Shown here: positions 8,865 through 14,810 of the stretch, piece by piece
Numbering within the stretch: the stretch's first letter is position 1
How the letters are laid out: each line of letters starts with the position of its first letter
Assembly (NCBI GenBank): GCA_016931315.1
Contig: JAFGFB010000034.1
Location: 1 to 45,775, forward strand
Length of the DNA stretch: 45,775 nt
Direction: 5' to 3'
DNA from: Anaerolineae bacterium
GTDB lineage: Bacteria; Chloroflexota; Anaerolineae; B4-G1; SLSP01
The notes under the pieces: generated by a model
Seen by the model: the letters and a program-made list of their open reading frames with translations, nothing else
The model's database searches: none
What the model was told of the DNA's origin: nothing
Program-made: the position numbers and the translations under genes

Positions 8865-9313
8865 TGATCCTCCGCTTCCACAACTACCTGCACTTGCCCT
8901 ACCACATTGGCCGGCAATTTGAGTTCAATCAGGTGCACGCCGGTTTGCCGAATCGGGTGCTCCAATTCAACCATCCGCTTGTCGAATTCTGCGCCGAGCA
9001 CCTTGCTAATGGCCTCGGCGATATCTTTCGCCGTGATAGAACCATACATGCGCCCGGCCTCGCCCGCCTTTACTTTGAAACGGAGCGGCTTGTCTTTGAG
9101 CCGGGCTGCCATCGCCTCAGCGCGAGCGTGCTGCTGCGCGGCGACCGTTGTTGCATGTTGTTGCTCCCGAGCCACCATCTCGAGCGATTCTTTGGTAGCC
9201 GGAATCGCCAACCCACGCGGAATCAGATAGTTCCGAGCATAACCTTCGGAGACTGATTTCACCTCGTTAGCCCGACCCAGCCCCTTAACGTCGCGTTTCA
9301 ACACAACCTGCAT
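8861..9313 (-). CDS. rplI: 50S ribosomal protein L9
   Basis: A 150-residue L9 protein that binds 23S rRNA at the base of the L1 stalk. The N-terminal signature MQVVLKRDVKGLGRANEV, then YARNYLIPRGLA, is characteristic, followed by the long connecting helix and the C-terminal domain (RMYGSITAKDIAEAI). Length is normal. A strong ribosome site (GAGGAGGGAGG) lies just upstream of the ATG. It is first in the rplI - rodZ-like - rimO operon. The usual rpsF/ssb/rpsR partners are not adjacent here. A parS site lies 115 bases upstream. Confidence 0.96.
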   Translation of the reverse strand: MQVVLKRDVKGLGRANEVKSVSEGYARNYLIPRGLAIPATKESLEMVAREQQHATTVAAQQHARAEAMAARLKDKPLRFKVKAGEAGRMYGSITAKDIAEAISKVLGAEFDKRMVELEHPIRQTGVHLIELKLPANVVGQVQVVVEAEDQ

Positions 9314-9428
9314 GTGACGCCTCCCTCCTCCAAAATGCCCTCGATCTAACGACCGGAATTCATGTATCTGCCTGAGACCACGCCAAACTAATGCTACAGA
9401 CCATCACACACGAAGAAAAAGCTGCGAG

Positions 9429-9444
9429 TGTTTCACGTGAAACA
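9429..9444. other. parS chromosome-partition site
   Basis: The 16-bp palindrome TGTTTCACGTGAAACA is identical to the parS consensus established in Bacillus subtilis, the loading site for ParB/Spo0J. It lies in the 148-base gap between rplI and the upstream TPR gene, about 1.6 kb from the proposed replication origin. In most bacteria parS sites cluster around oriC. Confidence 0.93.
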
Positions 9445-9461
9445 AAACACACGAGCCGGTC

Positions 9462-9998
9462 CTAACGCACCCCAAACACGCGCATCTGCAGCGCCAATAA
9501 CATGCGGGTGAATTTCTGCATGGGCGTGGGATTTTCTACCAGTTGAATGCCCGCCTGATAGGCGGCAAAGCCCGCCTCACGTTGCCCATTCTTGAAAAGC
9601 GCCACCCCTAGAGCCAGGAGCGTTTCACCCTGACGCTGATTATCTTCCAACTCGGCAAAGGTGGCAATGGCTGTCTGCCAGGCGGGAATGGCTTCATCCC
9701 GTTTCCCCATTGAAGCATACACGCTCCCCAGATTGCCGAGAACCTGGGCCTCACGCGATTTATCTCCAAGACGCACAAAGACCCGGCGCGCCTCTTCCAG
9801 AGATACCACCGCTTCTTCCCAGCGACTCTGCTTGCGCCGAATGAGTGCAATGTTGTTCAGCATCTCGCCAGCCTCGATTTCACGTCCCTCTTCTGCAAAA
9901 TGCTCTAGCGCTTCACTGAAACGTTGTGCAGCCTCGTCATAAAGGCCTTCCTGGAACAACCGCAAGCCCTCTTTTTGAAGTTCATCCGCATTCATCAT
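9462..9998 (-). CDS. Small TPR-repeat protein
   Basis: A 178-residue cytoplasmic protein made of about four tetratricopeptide repeats (for example LFQEGLYDEAAQRFSEALEH, then MLNNIALIRRKQSRWEEAV). No catalytic domain, signal peptide or membrane helix is visible, so it is presumably a protein-interaction scaffold. The start is set at the ATG at 9998 because AAGGATGG precedes it; the frame itself extends further into the neighbouring gene. The double-HTH regulator ends 10 bases upstream, so the pair is one operon. Partners are unknown. Confidence 0.8.
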   Translation of the reverse strand: MMNADELQKEGLRLFQEGLYDEAAQRFSEALEHFAEEGREIEAGEMLNNIALIRRKQSRWEEAVVSLEEARRVFVRLGDKSREAQVLGNLGSVYASMGKRDEAIPAWQTAIATFAELEDNQRQGETLLALGVALFKNGQREAGFAAYQAGIQLVENPTPMQKFTRMLLALQMRVFGVR

Positions 9999-10008
9999 GT
10001 ACCCATCC

Positions 10009-10683
10009 TTAGAATGTGATTTCCAGCAACGCTTCAGCAATTTGTCGCAATGAACCCGCCGGCATCTGCGCTAGTTTCATCGCCAGTTCCAGATAGCTCA
10101 GGTTGATGGGCCGCGCTACAAATTCACGCACCGCCTCCGGTAATTCCGCAAAGCGTTCAAAATCAGATTGCAGCGTGTGCCAGCGACCAACATGGCTATC
10201 ACGGTCGCCAAAAGAATCAATCGCCACACCCAAAGCCCGCGCCGCCAATTCCAGTTCCGCTAAAGGCATTGCGGTTGCGCCGAATTCATAAGCCGCCAGC
10301 TGCTCTGCTGGCAATTCCAGCAATGCCGCCAGGTCCTCCAAACTACGCCCCGATTCCAGCCGCGCCTGCTGCAGGCGAATGCCGATGATGCGGTGCCGCA
10401 ATGGCAAGAAATATTCTGGGAGTGGCAGCTGCGCGCGGCCATCCGACACGTTCACACGCTCAGACCGGAGCGTGTGAAGCGGAATCGCCAGAAACCGCCC
10501 CAACAACTCCATCTCCGGCAAGGAAATCGAAGTCTCACCTGCCTCATAAGCCGCCAAGTGCTCCGGGGACAAACCTAAAACTTCAGCGCATTCCGCATGT
10601 GACATATGCGCACGCTCGCGCGCGCTACGGAGCGCCACACCGATAATCCGGTTACGCAGTTCCATAATTTGCCTGTTAGGCAT
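10009..10683 (-). CDS. Regulator with two Xre-type HTH domains
   Basis: This 224-residue protein contains two similar Cro/C1-type helix-turn-helix domains, at about 10-70 (IIGVALRSARERAHMS onward) and 94-154 (IIGIRLQQARLESGRS onward). They look like an internal duplication: each starts with LRxRIIG and contains an HLAAYE/QLAAYE motif. A C-terminal 60-residue helical part follows. It is probably a DNA-binding regulator, target unknown. The ATG at 10683 follows GGGGGTG. It heads a two-gene operon with the TPR protein. Its promoter side faces the proposed replication origin, so control by origin-proximal factors is conceivable but not shown. Confidence 0.82.
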   Translation of the reverse strand: MPNRQIMELRNRIIGVALRSARERAHMSHAECAEVLGLSPEHLAAYEAGETSISLPEMELLGRFLAIPLHTLRSERVNVSDGRAQLPLPEYFLPLRHRIIGIRLQQARLESGRSLEDLAALLELPAEQLAAYEFGATAMPLAELELAARALGVAIDSFGDRDSHVGRWHTLQSDFERFAELPEAVREFVARPINLSYLELAMKLAQMPAGSLRQIAEALLEITF

Positions 10684-10805
10684 ATTTGCACCCCCAGTAG
10701 AAACAGCAAATAAAAATACAGACCCGGCGAAGTTCTGAGACTGACGTTGTAGAACTTACGCCGCACCAGTGCAGACGCTGTCAGCAGTTTTTTACACTAG
10801 CTTTC

Positions 10806-10833
10806 ATTATAGCATAACCCATTTCATGGGCAA
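10806..10833 (-). promoter_or_regulatory. Putative promoter of the HTH-TPR operon
   Basis: On the minus strand, TATAAT (10806-10811) is a perfect -10. TTGCCC (10828-10833) is a weaker -35, with a 16-base spacer. The resulting leader would be about 115 bases. Confidence 0.55.
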
Positions 10834-10845
10834 TACGAATGAAGA

Positions 10846-11022
10846 GTGAGGCGTTCCAAATCTGGGGCGACAATCTCAAGCGCCCCTACGGGAGCCCCCA
10901 TTGGGGGGCATAAAAAGGTGATTTTTCGCGGCGGGGCTTCGCCCCACTGCGAAAAATCACTCAGAGAAAGGCATTTGCAGATAATCGGCTTGCTTTTTCC
11001 CCCAAGTTGAAACGCACCCGAG
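10846..11022. repeat. MITE-like element, type B (copy 1)
   Basis: Imperfect terminal inverted repeats (GCGTTCCAAATCTGGGG at the left, CCCCAAGTTGAAACGC at the right) bound a stretch with an internal hairpin at 10918-10960. The hairpin is GTGATTTTTCGC paired through one wobble and one mismatch. The right inner part (GGCATTTGCAGATAATCG, CTTGCTTTTTCCCC) matches type B copies at 12192 and 14387. It contains no gene and abuts the first DnaA box. Confidence 0.75.
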
Positions 11023-11081
11023 AGGACGATATTATCCACAGGTAGCGTAAAAACAATTAGTAAGGCAGCATCCCAGTTAAG

Positions 11082-11097
11082 CCCCTAGATCTAGGGG
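11082..11097. repeat. Perfect 16-bp palindrome inside the origin
   Basis: CCCCTAGATCTAGGGG lies between the two perfect DnaA boxes. It could be a binding site for a dimeric protein or only a cruciform-prone sequence; no known origin-binding consensus is recognised. Confidence 0.6.
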
Positions 11098-11408
11098 ATA
11101 CTGAACCGCAGCCATAACAATCCCGACTATCTTAGAACGCTTTTCTGTGGATAACTCGCGTTTTTTGGTGGATAACTGCGTCTTTCTGGGGAAAAACTGG
11201 CTCCCGAAATCGTATGAACCTGGCGGGGTCCCCCTACGGGTTGCGTGCCCAAACGCGCCTAAGTCCACAATCTGTGTCGAATAGGTTCCAACCGGCGCCA
11301 GGCTGCCGAATACGTTTTCCCCAACTTATCCCCAGAGAAGAAAACTAAGTCTCCCTGGATCTATGCTCTGGAAAGGGCAGCGCCCCCACAAATAGGGGGC
11401 ACGAGCGG

Positions 11409-11460
11409 TTATCCCCACAATCCCCCGCTCTACTACGAAGACTATATATACTTTTTGAGA
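11409..11460 (+). other. Putative origin unwinding module (DnaA box, GC patch, DnaA-trio, AT-rich)
   Basis: TTATCCCCA (11409-11417) is followed by a C-rich patch to 11429. In-phase triplets CTA CTA CGA AGA CTA (11430-11444) come next, then TATATACTTTTT. This is the order described for the basal unwinding system in other bacteria, in which the opposite strand carries 3'-GAT triplets that bind DnaA as single strand. Confidence 0.6.
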
Positions 11461-11602
11461 AACACTTGAATACATCAACAACCAAACGCTGCACACCATC
11501 GCGATTGAAGGGTTACAATTCATCCCCTTGAGCATGCCAAAGGCTTTCTCTTGCAGTCAAAAGTTTGCAGAGCGCAAGGTTGAGTTAAATCTCACTACAA
11601 GT

Positions 11603-11645
11603 AGCGCTTTGGGTAACCGCGCTGCGTGTGCTAACACAAAGCGCT
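11603..11645. repeat. Eroded hairpin element
   Basis: Outer arms AGCGCTTTG and CAAAGCGCT pair perfectly. The inner part pairs with wobbles and three mismatches around a TGC triloop. It looks like a decayed member of the dispersed hairpin family. Confidence 0.5.
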
Positions 11646-11722
11646 TTCAAAAATCTGCGATTTGAGTTGCCTTTTGCCAAAGGCAGCAAGGGAATGCTGA
11701 ATAATCACCGCAAAAATCGAAC

Positions 11723-11750
11723 TGGACAAAATTCGGAAATCAAGTATACT
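11723..11750 (+). promoter_or_regulatory. Putative rpsT promoter
   Basis: TGGACA (11723-11728), a 16-base spacer and TATACT (11745-11750), about 43 bases before the rpsT start codon. The same -10 and spacer length are seen in the suf promoter. Confidence 0.65.
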
Positions 11751-11792
11751 CTAACTTCGTAATTGGCTAGATCTATTGAGTTGGAGGAGCAA

Positions 11793-12056
11793 GTGGCAAA
11801 CACGCAGGCAGCGAAGAAAGAAATTCGCAGTTCTTATCGTAAATGGTTGCAGAATCGCCATGTTAAGGGGCAGATGCGCAGCGCCATTAAGTCGGTACGA
11901 AATGCGATTGCTTCGGGCGATGTTGAACAAGCGCAAGCATTAATGCCGCGAGCAACGCGAGAATTGGACAAAGCCGCCAAGAAAAATGTGATTCATAAGA
12001 ACAAGGCTGCGCGGCTTAAGTCCCGTTTGATGAAGCAGATCAACGCGCTGCAATAA
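11793..12056 (+). CDS. rpsT: 30S ribosomal protein S20
   Basis: An 87-residue S20 protein, a helical bundle that binds 16S rRNA early in 30S assembly. The N-terminus reads (M)ANTQAAKKEIRSSYRKW, and the conserved basic segment KNVIHKNKAARLKSRLMK follows near the end. The start is a GTG at 11793, chosen because the family begins with ANT/S-x-x-AKK and because GGAGGAG (11783-11789) lies at the right distance. The frame opens earlier without support. The gene is monocistronic, with its own promoter and a strong terminator. Its position beside the proposed oriC recalls the rpsT-dnaA neighbourhood of alphaproteobacteria. Confidence 0.95.
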   Translation: MANTQAAKKEIRSSYRKWLQNRHVKGQMRSAIKSVRNAIASGDVEQAQALMPRATRELDKAAKKNVIHKNKAARLKSRLMKQINALQ

Positions 12057-12130
12057 TCTGTAGCGCGGTATTTGGTTTCCCTGGGTAATGCGATACCCAG
12101 GCGTTGTTTGCGTAGACACCCCCGGGCCAT

Positions 12131-12168
12131 AAGGCGGGTTCCTATTTGGAAACCCGCCTTTTCTTTGT
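12131..12168 (+). terminator. Rho-independent terminator of rpsT
   Basis: AAGGCGGGTT (12131-12140) pairs with AACCCGCCTT (12151-12160), followed by TTCTTTGTTT. A smaller hairpin (CCTGGGTA / TACCCAGG, 12080-12101) precedes it. Confidence 0.85.
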
Positions 12169-12191
12169 TTCAGTCGTTTCTTTTACCGCTT

Positions 12192-12353
12192 GGATGCGTT
12201 TTAAAATGGGGGCGAAAATTTCAGGCGGCCCTACGGAACGCGGGAGAAAATTGATTTTTGTGATGGGGCTTTGCCCCTTCACAAAAATCAATCAAAGGAA
12301 AGGCGTTTGCATGATAGCCGCCTTGCTTTTGCCCCAAAACTGAAACGCACCCT
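12192..12353. repeat. MITE-like element, type B (copy 2)
   Basis: The left end GATGCGTTTTAAAATGGGGG and right end GCCCCAAAACTGAAACGCAC form imperfect terminal inverted repeats. The internal hairpin at 12250-12292 (ATTGATTTTTGTGA plus a GGGGC top) has one mismatch. The stretch GGAAAGGCGTTTGCATGATA after the hairpin is shared with the copy at 14387. Confidence 0.8.
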
Positions 12354-12363
12354 ACCGTTTGTC

Positions 12364-14088
12364 TTAGGGGCGGAGTGAGAATATCATCTCGAGGAATTGC
12401 CGGCGATCCGCAGCGGGTATAGGGTCGCCATCTATCATTGGGCGTGGGCGCCCATATTCCTCAATCCACGTCGGCAGCAGTTCAATGCTGAGAAGCTGAT
12501 TATTGTAAAAGACCAGACGGTTGACGAATCCCTGGCGTCCCTCGTTCCACATTTGATCGAAGAAGAGATTGCCCAGTCCGTAGTGGATGAAGGTATCACC
12601 GTAGAATTCCATGGTTTGTGGCTGGTGCGCCTGACTCCCCTGAACGTAGACCGGTCCCAGGTCGGCAAAGGTGTGAAAATCATCCACCTGTCCGGAAAAT
12701 GGTGTGTAGCTTTCTGTCTCGTATTCCTGCACCGTGAAAATGACATTGTATCCCTGGTTGCGCAGGTCGGCGATTGTGGTCTCCAGATAGGCCAAATCCT
12801 CGGGATCGAGGGCTTTCCTATCGGTCTGGCGGCAAGAGAAAACGCCTGGCAATTCATCTGTAGCCCAATCATAAGGATTGTCCACGCTGTTGCAGCCGAT
12901 AAACGCGATTTTGTTGGGTCCCTTCTCAAATAGAGCCGGCTGGCGCGCATCTGTGTAGTTCTCGCCCCCGCCAAACCATTGCCAGCCACGGTCGCGGTAC
13001 ATTTGCAACGTGCGTTGCAGAGGCTCGATGCCTCGATCCACTAAATGGTTGCCGGTCAATTCGATAACATCTGCGCCGACAAATTCCAGCGCTTCGATGT
13101 ATTTGTCATGGGAGGCAAGGCTCATCGTGCCGCCAGGTTCGGGTGTGTGATTAGCCAGAAAAGAGAGCTCGTTGCTGATATGGGTAATATCGGCATTGAC
13201 CAGCCAATCTTGCACATCCTCAGCGATATAGGTCACCCCTTTGTTCTCCATCAGTCGCGAGGTGCCGCGGGTCATTGCGGTCACCCCCGTCATCACTACC
13301 AACGTCAGCGCCTCTTCATCACGGTTGACGAAGGCTTTGGCAGGCAGTTCCATCAGCTCGAGCGTTTCACGCCGGCCAGGGCTATCCAGCGCCAGGGGGA
13401 TGACAAGCGGGTAGGTTGCTATGGCGGGTGTTTTCTCCAGCAGCGAGATGCCATCTAGCCGAAGGACCTTCCAGCGCGGGTTAAGCTCGTCAAAGGGCAT
13501 TATCGTCCAACCGGCGCGCGATTCGGCTTCCGCCAGGAGCGCATCGGGAGCCACCAGGGTATAAGCATTTGCTGCCGGTTCTCCGAGAAGTTCCCGGAGC
13601 GCATTTGCGGTGTCTTCGGTAAGGAGTAGGGGATGCGATGCCCACAGCCCTGCCGGTGCGCCCTGCCAGGTAGCCTGCAAATCAGCCAATGTGGTTCCCT
13701 CATCCAGGGTGAAGAATGGCGCGGCAAGGGCGAAGGTCCACTGCCCTTGCTGGTAGGCGGCAGGGTCAGCCCCGGTTTGTAGCCGCACCTCCGCGCCTTC
13801 GACAGCGTCAATCCACCTGAAATAGGCGGGGGCAGTTTCGACGCGCGCTTTCAGGATGGCGCAGGCCGAAGCGGGCACGCCGGCGGTGCAACTTACCGTC
13901 ACGGGGAATGCTGGGGTAGGCGTAGGCACGGGCGTTGGTGTAGGCACGGGCGTTGGTGTGGCAGTGGGCAGGGGGGTGCGTGTGGGGGTGGGGGTAGGTC
14001 CCGGCGTGGGCAGCGGCGCGCAGGATGCCAACAGGGCAAGTAGTACCAGTAGTCCCCAATGATAGCGGGCGTGTGAAGGTGTTTTCAT
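12364..14088 (-). CDS. CapA-family lipoprotein (PGA_cap metallophosphatase fold)
   Basis: This 574-residue predicted lipoprotein has a signal ending in LLALLASC (Cys23). A striking Pro/Thr repeat tether of about 40 residues follows, then a divergent ~230-residue region and a C-terminal CapA/PgsA-like domain. Supporting CapA motifs are ADITHISNELSFL, the VIELTGNHLVDRG histidine motif and GSQAHQPQTMEFYG with IHYGLGNLFFDQ near the end. CapA proteins support poly-gamma-glutamate export or related envelope tasks, but many relatives have no proven role and no capBC genes are nearby. The frame extends to 14301 across a tRNA gene; the ATG at 14088 is chosen for its signal peptide and its AGGAGTG ribosome site. 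It is a single gene. Confidence 0.85.
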   Translation of the reverse strand: MKTPSHARYHWGLLVLLALLASCAPLPTPGPTPTPTRTPLPTATPTPVPTPTPVPTPTPAFPVTVSCTAGVPASACAILKARVETAPAYFRWIDAVEGAEVRLQTGADPAAYQQGQWTFALAAPFFTLDEGTTLADLQATWQGAPAGLWASHPLLLTEDTANALRELLGEPAANAYTLVAPDALLAEAESRAGWTIMPFDELNPRWKVLRLDGISLLEKTPAIATYPLVIPLALDSPGRRETLELMELPAKAFVNRDEEALTLVVMTGVTAMTRGTSRLMENKGVTYIAEDVQDWLVNADITHISNELSFLANHTPEPGGTMSLASHDKYIEALEFVGADVIELTGNHLVDRGIEPLQRTLQMYRDRGWQWFGGGENYTDARQPALFEKGPNKIAFIGCNSVDNPYDWATDELPGVFSCRQTDRKALDPEDLAYLETTIADLRNQGYNVIFTVQEYETESYTPFSGQVDDFHTFADLGPVYVQGSQAHQPQTMEFYGDTFIHYGLGNLFFDQMWNEGRQGFVNRLVFYNNQLLSIELLPTWIEEYGRPRPMIDGDPIPAADRRQFLEMIFSLRP

Positions 14089-14230
14089 GACTATCACTCC
14101 TGAGAAAGATTCTAGCATTTCTTTTTTAGAATAGGACGCTGCTTTCAGGTCCCAGGTTTTTCTCCGGAGCATTGTGAATCTTTGTGTTGCTTTGTCAAGT
14201 TTGGGGAAAGCCGCGGAACAAGCCCAAGCA

Positions 14231-14258
14231 AAACCGGGTCGCCTTGGCGACCCGGTTT
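14231..14258 (-). terminator. Terminator after tRNA-Val
   Basis: A perfect 13-bp stem (AAACCGGGTCGCC with a two-base TT loop). Read on the minus strand, it is followed by TTTTGCTT. It lies directly downstream of the tRNA. Confidence 0.8.
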
Positions 14259-14259
14259 G

Positions 14260-14333
14260 TGGGCGATAGAGGACTTGAACCTCTGACCTCCGCGATGTCA
14301 ACGCGGCGCTCTAACCAACTGAGCTAACCGCCC
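14260..14333 (-). tRNA. tRNA-Val (anticodon GAC)
   Basis: A 74-base cloverleaf read on the minus strand. The acceptor arm GGGCGGT pairs with ATCGCCC through one G-T pair. A normal D arm (TAGCTCAGTTGGTTAGAGC) follows, the anticodon stem CCGCG/CGCGG encloses loop TTGACAT, and the T arm is AGAGG-TTCAAGT-CCTCT. The discriminator base is A and CCA is not encoded. Confidence 0.95.
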
Positions 14334-14386
14334 TCAATTGGGATTATAACATGCTTTTTGATTTCAGCAACCCGCGGTGGGGGTAT

Positions 14387-14553
14387 GGGTGCGTTTCAAA
14401 ATGGGGGTGAAAATCTCAGGAGTCCTACATAACGCAGAAGAAGATTGATTTTTGGTGGTGGGGCAAAGCCCCACCACCAAAAATCAATCAAAGGAAAGGC
14501 GTTTGCATGATAGTCGTCTTGCTTTTTCCCCAGAGTTGGAACGCACCCTGAGG
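14387..14553. repeat. MITE-like element, type B (copy 3)
   Basis: The best-preserved copy. The end GGGTGCGTTTCAAAATGGGG is matched by the inverted CCCCAGAGTTGGAACGCACC. The hairpin at 14444-14488 has perfect 21-bp arms (ATTGATTTTTGGTGGTGGGGC) and an AAA triloop. Confidence 0.85.
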
Positions 14554-14616
14554 GCATTCGTAGCAGTTCTGTGGGCTTCTGCGCTTCCTGTGGGGCTGCT
14601 GTGTGATAGGGCTGCT

Positions 14617-14808
14617 TCACGAAAAGCACACCTGCAGAAAGAAGACGCAGAGAGTTGAGCGCTGATGAGGGCCGTTTACAAGATGGTGGTCTTATTTCCC
14701 CTAAATTCTGCAAACGGGCGAAGAGGATCTTTTGTTGGTGTTTGGGGCGCGCTCTGCGCGCCCCAAACACCTTTTCAGAAAGGCAAAAAGGTGATTTTTA
14801 CGGTACGG
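14617..14808. repeat. Type A element fragment plus hairpin
   Basis: It begins with a half hairpin arm (CACGAAAAGCAC). It continues with a segment nearly identical to 64-140 and then shows a perfect 16-bp hairpin with a TCT triloop at 14737-14771, after CGGGCGAAGAGGATC. It ends two bases before the dnaE stop codon; GGTGATTTTTACGG here looks like the start of another, truncated copy. Confidence 0.7.
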
Positions 14809-14810
14809 CG

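Larger units (their letters stand above)
11032..11460. other. Probable chromosomal replication origin (oriC)
   Basis: This gene-free stretch contains two perfect DnaA boxes: TTATCCACA at 11032-11040 and its complement TGTGGATAA at 11146-11154. There are also near-boxes: GGTGGATAA 11167-11175, TGGGGAAAA 11187-11195, TTTTCCCCA 11315-11323, TTATCCCCA 11326-11334 and TTATCCCCA 11409-11417. The last is followed by a GC-rich patch, in-phase CTA triplets and an AT-rich run. A perfect parS lies 1.6 kb to the left, and sampled GC skew turns from negative to positive here. No dnaA gene is in the window, but rpsT is adjacent, a gene that neighbours dnaA/oriC in alphaproteobacteria. Confidence 0.82.

Noticed and set aside
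14089-14301. Upstream extension of the CapA-like frame
   Set aside because: It crosses the tRNA-Val gene; the internal ATG at 14088 has a signal peptide and a ribosome site.
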